Part shown: piece after piece, positions 57,240-64,000 of the stretch
Layout of the letters: the number at the start of each line of letters is the position of its first letter
How positions within the stretch are numbered: position 1 is the stretch's first letter
Assembly (NCBI RefSeq): GCF_037893015.1
Contig: NC_133658.1
Span: forward strand, 16,355,249 to 16,419,248
Origin: Macrotis lagotis
Lineage: Eukaryota > Chordata > Mammalia > Peramelemorphia > Peramelidae
Length of the DNA: 64,000 nucleotides
Reading direction: 5' to 3'
The notes under the pieces: model-generated
Seen by the model: only the letters and a program-made list of their open reading frames with translations
What the model was told of the DNA's origin: nothing
Database searches by the model: none
Program-made: the position numbers and the translations under genes

Positions 57240-57535
57240 TATCTTGGAGAGTTGCTTCCAACACTGAGAAATTAAGCAATTTGCCAAAGATTGTATATTC
57301 AATATTTGCCAGAGGTTAGATTTGAACCTAGGTTTTCCTGGTTCTAGGATCAGTTTTTTTTTTTTGCAAGGCAAATGGGGTTAGGTGGCTTGCCCAAGGC
57401 CACACAGCCAGGTAATTATTAAGTGTCTGAGGCTGGGTTTGAACTCAGGTAACTCCTGACTCCAGGGCCGGTGCTTTATCCACTGTGCCACATAGGATCA
57501 GTTTTTAATCCACTAAACCACAGTGTCAAAGTTTT
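57240..57535 (-). repeat. MIR split by SINE-A
   Basis: TTTGAACCTAGGTTTTCCTG, then TAATCCACTAAACCACAGTG, with SINE-A between 57,359 and 57,492. Confidence 0.6.
57359..57492 (-). mobile_element. SINE-A, 5'-truncated, inside MIR
   Basis: Exact 14-base duplication TAGGATCAGTTTTT (57,345-57,358 and 57,493-57,506). The SINE head stops at GTGCCACA. Confidence 0.95.
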
Positions 57536-58005
57536 AATCTGTGTAAAGGAATCAAAATACCAAGAAGACCAAAAGATCTCAAAAATCACTTGATCAGCAA
57601 CCATCTGAAGCATTTACCAAACGGAGAGAGAAGGCTGTCAAAGGTGACTAAAGGTTCAAATATAATCTAATTTGTAAAGCCAGACAAAGAAAGATGATGG
57701 ACAGTGATGGATAATATCATTTCATAAATCAGAGGGAAGCAGTGGAGGGTGAAATCAGTTTAAATGAAGTTTGGCAAGATCTCAAACTCAGCAATGTTAT
57801 CCCAAGGGCACAGAAAGATGAAAATGCAAAGGTAACAGTAAGTAGAAGAAAAGGGGAAGGGATTTGTAACACTACTTATAATAAACTATTTTCTCCATCA
57901 AAAACAATGGAAGTACCACACTTGGAAATGTGATGTGATAGTCCTGCACATGCTTAAGGAGAGACACTAAAGAAAACAAAGATAGGGAAAGACAATAAAT
58001 TAGAC

Positions 58006-58008
<3 letters not shown>

Positions 58009-58080
<72 letters not shown>
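58009..58080 (+). repeat. Perfect (GT)36 microsatellite
   Basis: 72 uninterrupted bases, the longest pure dinucleotide run in the window. Confidence 0.98.
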
Positions 58081-58088
<8 letters not shown>

Positions 58089-58947
58089 AAAGGCTTCACA
58101 TTGCTGGAGACAATTCATTCTAAGGGCATTGGGGGAAATATAAACAAAGTAATTGAATTAGGAAAAACATGGAAGAATCTTAGACCTTGAAAAATGATTG
58201 AAACCATTGATAACTAAAGTTCTCCATTTTTTACTATTTCGTCTATATAAAAATGCAAGCATTGTCTTTGTCCATGTGGAAAGCATCTGAGGTGAAGGTA
58301 TTAGAATGGAAAAGGAGGCTTTCATAATAAGTATTTTTAAAAAAGAATCCATCTTTACCATTTAACAATTGTCTGAAAGATATAGAGACTCTAAGATATT
58401 ATATTCATTGTTAGTTGATTAAAGAATGGCACTTGAGCCAGTAGAGGGAAAAAAGTTTATATTGTAGGCTCTTATACAACAAGTTTGTTCCAGCTCTCTA
58501 TCAAAATCCTCCAAGGTTCCTTGGGAGATGGCACGAAAAAAATTATTATGCTCAATGACCCTGTGACCTTGTGATGATTAAAGTCTGATAAGGCATAATT
58601 CAGAGAGATGTTTCATGACCACAATTATTCACCATTCAAAAGAGTAGACACTGTAAAGAAATGGAAAAATTTGAAGAGAGTTTCTGTGTAAATGATGAAG
58701 TCCTCATGATGTTACCATTTGGGTATGAGGTGGGGGACTGGGGGTGGAGAGGGGGTGTTATTGTACTGATTGCATCTAGTTCCAGAAAAGCATAGAGTCT
58801 TTTCTGGAAGAGATTCAAAAATACTCAAATATGTTTGATCTCATCATCCACAATGGAAAGGCCAAATGGATTAAGAATGTCCCTTGAACAGATTTCAACT
58901 TGCATTTGGATGAACACCCTATAGATCTAGTCCATCAAGATGGATTT

Positions 58948-59116
58948 TTTTGCTGTTTTGTTGTTGTTGTTTGGGGTTTTTGCAAGGCAAATTGGGTTAA
59001 TTGACTTGCCCAAGGTCTCACAGCTAAGTAATTATTAAGTGTCTAAGGGCAGATTTGAACTCAGGTCCTCCTGAATCCAGGACCGGTGCTCTATCCACTG
59101 GACACCTAGCTGCCCC
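58948..59116 (-). mobile_element. SINE-A inside the second RTE-like LINE
   Basis: Flanks CCATCAAGATGGATTT (58,932-58,947) and CCATCAGTATGTATTT (59,117-59,132) differ at three of 16 bases. The tail carries a TTGTTGTTG stretch. Confidence 0.9.
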
Positions 59117-59775
59117 CCATCAGTATGTATTTGTGAGATGCATTGGACAGACGTACAACACATTAGGCCCAGAGTTGAACAAGAGAAAGAGAGAGACCTG
59201 GATTGGATTCAGGAAATTTCAAAGCTCCTTTAACACCTGCAAGCTTCTTATGAAAGCAAAGATCTTCTCAATAATAACCTTCAAAAAGAGTCTCATATGG
59301 CAGCAAGCCATAGAACACAGCTGTATTTTAAAAATTCACTGTGAATGTCACATAGAAGACAATAAGAATTCATGTGGTAGTGGGAACCAGCAGACTTCAA
59401 TGTAAAACAGGAAATTCGAAAGAGGAAGAGAAAAGATATTATCAAGAAATTATACAATGAGAAGTAGGGTTGGTCATGTGGCAAGAGCAATAGGTGACAC
59501 ATGGCCAGCTAAAGGTACTCATTGATATCCTTTTGATAGCAGGAGAAACCAAATAAGGCCTTCAATTTGTTGTATAGACAACACATGGTGGAATTGCGGG
59601 AAGAATAGATGAGAGTCAAATGGGAGGAAGGGGGAATAGGCATCTAGGAGTGGTAAACTACATTGTTCAGGGGAATTACCAAATCTACAAAATCCACCAA
59701 AGATTTTCCAGAATCTCTGAGCTGACTGAGGAGTGTTACCTTGCCTGGACAAATAATCATCTTAACTGAATGAGA

Positions 59776-60286
59776 TCAAGGAGGGTCTCCAAGTATTTTG
59801 TGAAAAAAACTACTAATGATAATGTGCCATCATCTATAGCTGCAAAGTCTGCAAAATGTTTAATGCAAATGACCACATCTAAGCTGTTTAGCAACTTGGA
59901 TGGGTCAGACAGCTATCATTAATGCTAATTAGCATGATGGAAAGAACCTGAACCCAGATTTTCCTGTCTCCAAAACTAATATTCAGCATACTATACCACG
60001 CTGCCGTCTAGAAATACTTTCCATCTCTCAGCAGATATAAAATCACTTGATTGGCAAAACTAAAGGAAAAGGAATAGCCCTATCTAGTTAGAGGCCCTGA
60101 GGACAATGGAAGAATTATGTACTACTGTCATCACCCATTTCTTGTATGAGCTTGCAGGAGAGGTGACTGGGGGTCAAGTTGTTAGCAATCCACTTAGATG
60201 TGGAGACAGAAAAGCTTTCAATATTCATCAGGAGTGGTCTCATAACTATGGATCTTTGACTTAGAAATAAGTAAGACATTTGACTA
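59776..60286. other. Mostly unique, one MIR scrap
   Basis: About 59,940-60,010 (CCTGAACCCAGATTTTCC) is antisense MIR. The rest is unrecognised. Confidence 0.35.
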
Positions 60287-60302
60287 CCATGTATGCATTT
60301 TT

Positions 60303-60454
60303 TTAAGTTTTGGTTTGTTTGCAAGGCAATGGGGTTAAGTGGCTTGCCAAAGGCCACACGGCTAGGTCATTATTAAGTGTCTGAGGCCAGATTTGGACTC
60401 AGGTACTCCTGACTCCGGGGCTGGTGCTCTATCCACTGCACCACCTAGCCACCC
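60303..60454 (-). mobile_element. SINE-A
   Basis: Flanks CCATGTATGCATTTTT (60,287-60,302 and 60,455-60,470) are identical over 16 bases. Near-consensus body. Confidence 0.95.
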
Positions 60455-60654
60455 CCATGTATGCATTTTTATTTGTTCATATATCCATGTTCCATTTATA
60501 TCATAATAGATGCACAAGTGTATTTTCCCCAAGTAGAAGGTAAACTCCATTTGATTAGCAATTGTTTCAACTGTCCATCCACTCAGTTCCAAAGATGATT
60601 GTTTGAAGGAATGGGTGTTAGGTTGCCTTCCCAAGGCTCAATCATGAACTCCAT

Positions 60655-60850
60655 TGACTTGCAGGTACTTTCATCTGTCCAAGTTTTGCATGTACCTTTT
60701 TGTTTATAACTTTTCTCCTTCATTAAGATGTAAGGTCCTTGATGCAGGAACCCTCAAAAACGAGTTGTTTTCTTTTTCTTTTTTGCTTTTTCCTTGTCTC
60801 CCCCATTGCACGGATCTAGAACAAGGCATTTTTAAATGTTTACTGATTAC
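60655..60850 (+). repeat. L2 3' end
   Basis: TTAAGATGTAAGGTCCTTGA, then CATTTTTAAATGTTTACTG. Confidence 0.6.
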
Positions 60851-61184
60851 CTGAACAACAAACAGCCAGTAACTAACTTAAAATCTCTCTCTTTACCACA
60901 CAAGGTATCTATGATAAAATTGAATTTGTAAGGGATCACTTGCTTGTGGGTATTTTCTTAAGATCTATAAGGGACTTCCTGCATTGAAATTCAGAGGCCA
61001 CAGATAGGAAAATTACCATAGAAATTTAGAGCACAAAAGATGTTTGGATAAGGTTTGGAAAAAGAGAAGAGGAATAGACAAACTGTTCTTATATGAAATA
61101 TGTGCCTCCATGGCTTAGGGCAATGCCTGGAGTTTTGCAAGGAATTAATAAAGTTTTTTTTAACTAAAATTACCCTGATTAATA
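60851..61184. other. Unique sequence
   Basis: Nothing recognised. Confidence 0.35.
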
Positions 61185-61690
61185 AGTCAATTGAGAAATA
61201 TTTATTAAGCATCCTTTACATGCCAGGTCATTTGTCCTTCATTCTCAAAGATCATAATATCACGGAGGTGATGCCGATGACAAGCAGGTAGATATCAGTG
61301 AAGGAGTATTATGCTAAGTCGCCAGTCTCACTTTCTCCTCTAGTGTTATTTGGGTCCAGTGACCAGACATGGATCAGAACTACTGGAGGTGACCCTGGAA
61401 GAGACACAATCTGGGGTTAGTGACTGGCCCAAGTTCACATAGCTAGCTAGTGCCTGAGGCTGGATTTGAACTCAGGTTCTTCTAGCTCGAGCTGGTGCCC
61501 TATCTATTGAACCACTCTAGTTGTGCCAACTACTGTCCTTAGATGTTGGGCAGGCACAGACCAAGTTCAAAATGAACTCTGCCTTCAAGGAGCTAACATT
61601 CTAAATAAGGATGGAAACATATATATGGGTAGGCATATGGAAAATAGATGTTATAAAAGGTGATTTGGAGAATGAGGCATTAATGGTGCA
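61185..61690 (+). repeat. R1 ancient repeat split by SINE-C
   Basis: 61,185-61,228 (TATTTATTAAGCATCC) continues at 61,525-61,690 (CTACTGTCCTTAGATGTTGG; GCCTTCAAGGAGCTAACATT). Confidence 0.6.
61229..61524 (-). mobile_element. SINE-C inside R1
   Basis: ATTTGTCCTTCATTCTCAAAG, then GTCTCACTTTCTCCTCTAG, then GATTTGAACTCAGGTTCTTC. Near full length. Confidence 0.85.
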
Positions 61691-61858
61691 TTGTAGATTG
61701 TCCTTTCTCAAAGAGGACCAATCACATCAAGACTGATGTTTTGACATGCAAGTGAATTTATTTAAGTAAGGCAGAGATGTGCAAAGTCATCAGCCTCACT
61801 CTTTTCTCCAGAGACAGCAGCAAGGCATAGGTCAAACTGACTGGCAATGACCCCACTG
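61691..61858 (-). mobile_element. SINE-C 3' half
   Basis: TTGTCCTTTCTCAAAGAGGA, then CATCAGCCTCACTCTTTTC. The tRNA-like half is missing. Confidence 0.7.
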
Positions 61859-62394
61859 TAGCAGATGACACATTACCCTTTTTAAACCAAGGACTTTCCC
61901 AGGTCTGTTTTTTGAAGCAATGCCCATTCAAAAATTAAAGACCACGTAAGAATTGAGGTAAATGATGACCTACTTAACCTTTATAAAAAACATCAAGGCC
62001 GGAGGAGGTTTTAGATGTTGAAGGAATGAGTCATTGCAAAGGAGTTTACATGTGCGAGGCAAACCATGCCACCAAAAACTACTTCAACCACTAGCACTCC
62101 TGAGACCCTGGTGGAAATAACAATAAACTACTAATCCCTCTTAATCCTAAATACACACAGTCATCACCTAGGGAGTTAACCTTATCAAGCTATTACTTGT
62201 ACTATGCTCTGAATCCTTAACAGCCAAAGCTACTAAAGACTTAGAAAAGAATGTTCTCACCACCTAAGTCTTTAGGCCTGTAAAATGGTTCAACCAAAGA
62301 AAATGTTATGCTTTTACTGATGGAAATGATACTCCAGAAAATGCATTGCCATCTGCCCTGTTTGCTACCCTAAATAGAATGAACGCCTGCAAAG
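61859..62394. other. Unique sequence
   Basis: Nothing recognised over about 540 bases. Confidence 0.35.
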
Positions 62395-63120
62395 CAGAGA
62401 ATATCTTGCTTTTATTTTATTTTTTTTTTGGTTTGCATTACAAATTATGTAGTCTAGTGCCTGGAACATGATGAGTACTTGAAAACATGGAGTTCTTTTA
62501 CTCATTCATTCATTCATTCATGTAGATTATGGTATTTGACCTGAGCCTAGAAGCAAACTAGGTATTCCAAGTGATGAATGTGAGAAAGAAAGGAATTCCA
62601 GACACAAGGGACAGCTATAACCTCCTTGGAGTCCTTCTCAGCTTATCAATCTCCTTCTTAAAATGCAGCATCCATAAGTAAACACAATATTTGGCAAAAA
62701 TTGCGTGACTGATAAGAAGACCATTCTGCCCAGTGGGATCATTTAGGGATCACTTGTGGATTATTTTAGAAAATCAAAATGACAGTATTTTAGAGTTGGA
62801 AATTACAATTTTTTTCTAATCTATATTCAAAAAGAAATCTCATGTCCAATAGTCAAGACATGGTTCACCAGTCTCTACCTAATGACCTCCCCAAAAGGGG
62901 AACTTAGTTCCTCCCAAAATGAAGTTCATTCTAGTAATAGATAGCTCTCATTTAAGCAAGGTCTTCCTTATACTAACTTTAAATTTTCTTACCTGCAATT
63001 TTGCTCCCCATTCTGTTCTCAGAAGTCAAATAGAACAAATCTATTACCCTCCATATCATAGCTCTTCATATAACTAGAGAGAGTTATCAGACCCCTTTTT
63101 CCTTGAACCTTTTCTTAGTT
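62395..63120. repeat. L2 tail, R1 scrap and CR1/L3-type repeat
   Basis: 62,395-62,525 (TAGTGCCTGGAACATGATGA) is an L2 end. 62,540-62,620 (GAATTCCAGACACAAGGGAC) is R1-like. 62,640-63,120 (CTCAGCTTATCAATCTCC; GTTATCAGACCCC) is CR1/L3-like. Confidence 0.5.
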
Positions 63121-63129
63121 GTAGAGTGG

Positions 63130-63975
63130 TGGTGGTTGTCCTTGTGATAGTGGTTGATTCAGTCACTCAGTCATGTATGATTCTTTGTGACATCATGGAT
63201 CATAATATGCCAAGTCCTCCTATCCTCAACTACCTCTCAAAGTCTATCCAAGTTCATGTTCATTGTTTCCATGACATCATCCATCTCATTCTCTATCCTC
63301 CCCTCTCCTTTGCCCTCTCCTAACATCAGAATCTTTTCCAATGAACCCTGTCTTCTCATTGGGTAGACAAGGTATTTAAACTTTAGCTTCAGCTTTTAGC
63401 CTTCCAATGAATAACCTGAACTAATTTTTTTAAGTATTATCTGATTCGATCTCTTTTCTATCCAAGGGACTCTTAAAAGAATTCTCTAGCAACACAATTC
63501 AAAAGTGTCAATTTTCAACTCTCATATCATCCACTGCCCCTATAAAAAGCAAAACTTTGATCATAAGGACCTTTGCTGGCAAGGTGATGTTTCTGCTTTT
63601 TAGTATGCTGCCCCGATTTGCCATAGTGTTCCTTCCAAGGAGCAAGTATCTTTTCATTTCATGGTTGTAGTCACTGTCTGCTGTGATCTTTGAGCCTAAG
63701 AATATAAAATTTGACTCCTTCCAGTTGCCAGGAAGTGATGGAACCAGTTGTCAAGATCTTAGCTTTGGGGAGGTTTTGTTGAGGATTTTTTTTATGTTAA
63801 GCTTCGAGTCAAACTTTTACATCCTCCTCTTTCACTCTCATCAAGAATCTTCTTAATTCTTCCCTTTCTGACATAAGAGTGCTATCAACTGCCTGTCCAA
63901 GACTGTTGATATTTCTCACCTTCAAACCTATGGGACTCATCTTCTGGTGTCATCTTGTAACATTTTCATACTGTC
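63130..63975 (-). pseudogene. BovB-type RTE 3' half, antisense
   Basis: Reading antisense from the 3' end: TGATTCAGTCACTCAGTCATG, then ATCAGAATCTTTTCCAATGA, then TGATGTTTCTGCTTTTTAGT, then CCTCCTCTTTCACTCTCATC. Word order follows recalled bovine BovB almost block by block, so this copy seems better preserved than the one at 21-24 kb. It is still non-coding because of stops and indels. Confidence 0.85.
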
Positions 63976-63978
63976 CTT

Positions 63979-64000
63979 GGGGTTTTCTTGTCAAAGATAT
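63979..64000 (-). mobile_element. Probable SINE-B start, cut by the window edge
   Basis: GGGGTTTTCTTGTCAAAGAT is the antisense SINE-B signature (normally CTTGGCAAAGATACTGG). Only 22 bases are visible. Confidence 0.4.

Larger units (their letters stand above)
57560..59775 (+). pseudogene. Second RTE-like LINE (not BovB), decayed
   Basis: The pre-RT part near 57,735-57,930 reads 'SLNEVWQDLKLSN', then 'VTVSRRKGEGICNTTYNKLF', similar to RTE-type endonuclease-RT proteins I recall from invertebrates (the HmRTE type). C-terminal pieces follow: 'YNTLGPELNKRKRETWIGF' at about 59,155 and 'RVGHVARA' near 59,465. Stops, frameshifts, a (GT)36 array and a SINE-A interrupt it. The RT core between about 58,090 and 58,440 is barely readable. 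It differs from the BovB-type copies at 21 kb and 63 kb. Clade assignment is from memory. Confidence 0.6.

Noticed and set aside
57872..58099. Frame with poly Thr-His
   Set aside because: It is a translation of the (GT)36 array.
1..64000. Many A-box/B-box pairs as possible tRNA genes
   Set aside because: They belong to tRNA-derived SINE heads repeated throughout the window, and none has an intact cloverleaf.
1..64000. CRISPR array, operons, bacterial promoters, phage genes
   Set aside because: The window is clearly mammalian. No direct repeats with regular unique spacers were found, and the interspersed repeats are transposons.

Overview
The window reads as non-coding DNA from a marsupial (metatherian) genome, either an intron or an intergenic stretch. 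It is AT-rich and I found no convincing conserved protein-coding gene. The marsupial call rests on the mobile elements. There are many copies of a tRNA-derived SINE starting GGCAGCTAGGTGGCACAGTG. There is BovB-type RTE in both orientations, and L1 3' ends of the type I associate with marsupials. Beneath these lies a dense layer of old L2, MIR and CR1/L3-type sequence. The commonest SINE subtype (tail ACTTAATAATNACCTAGCTG, then CCATTGCCTTGCAAAAACC) is one I associate with Australian dasyuromorphs such as the Tasmanian devil and antechinus. That narrower placement is from memory and tentative.

I use working names. SINE-A is a ~150-bp SINE ending in an A-rich tail. SINE-B is a ~230-bp SINE whose tail resembles the BovB/RTE 3' end. 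SINE-C is a ~310-bp SINE with a tail ending near TCGAGAACGAAGGACAAAC. R1 is an unnamed ancient repeat.

Layout. 0-3 kb: SINEs, a possible two-exon open frame (1,763-2,307) and an L2 end. 3-10.9 kb: a mosaic of L2, MIR and SINE, a probable solo LTR (5,668-6,120) and GAAA arrays. 11-12.6 kb: a decayed LINE ('LINE-x') whose 3' tail matches SINE-C. 12.7-19.6 kb: old CR1/L3 and L2 pieces, a 330-bp purine tract and long unique stretches. 19.6-24.6 kb: L1 (-), a near-complete but broken BovB-type RTE (+) carrying three SINE insertions, then L2 coding remnants. 24.7-36.4 kb: L2, MIR, R1 and SINE. 36.4-38.5 kb: a unique block and then a striking inverted duplication with ~320-bp arms. 38.5-51.7 kb: R1, SINE-C, CA/TA-rich DNA, L1 (+) inside L2, a possible LTR, CT arrays and L1 (-). 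51.7-55.5 kb: unique blocks with MIR and CR1/L3. 56-60.5 kb: L2, then a second RTE-like LINE distinct from BovB, holding a (GT)36 array and a SINE. 60.5-64 kb: L2, R1 with SINE-C, CR1/L3 and a BovB-type RTE (-) that runs off the window.

The elements relate as parasite and host copies, not as a pathway. Shared 3' tails link SINE-B to the BovB-type RTE and SINE-C to LINE-x. SINE-A has A-rich tails and 11-17-bp target duplications, as expected for L1 mobilisation. Nested insertions give a relative age order: MIR, L2, CR1 and R1 are oldest, RTE and LINE-x intermediate, L1 and SINE-A youngest. I see no CRISPR array, operon, rRNA or intact tRNA gene.
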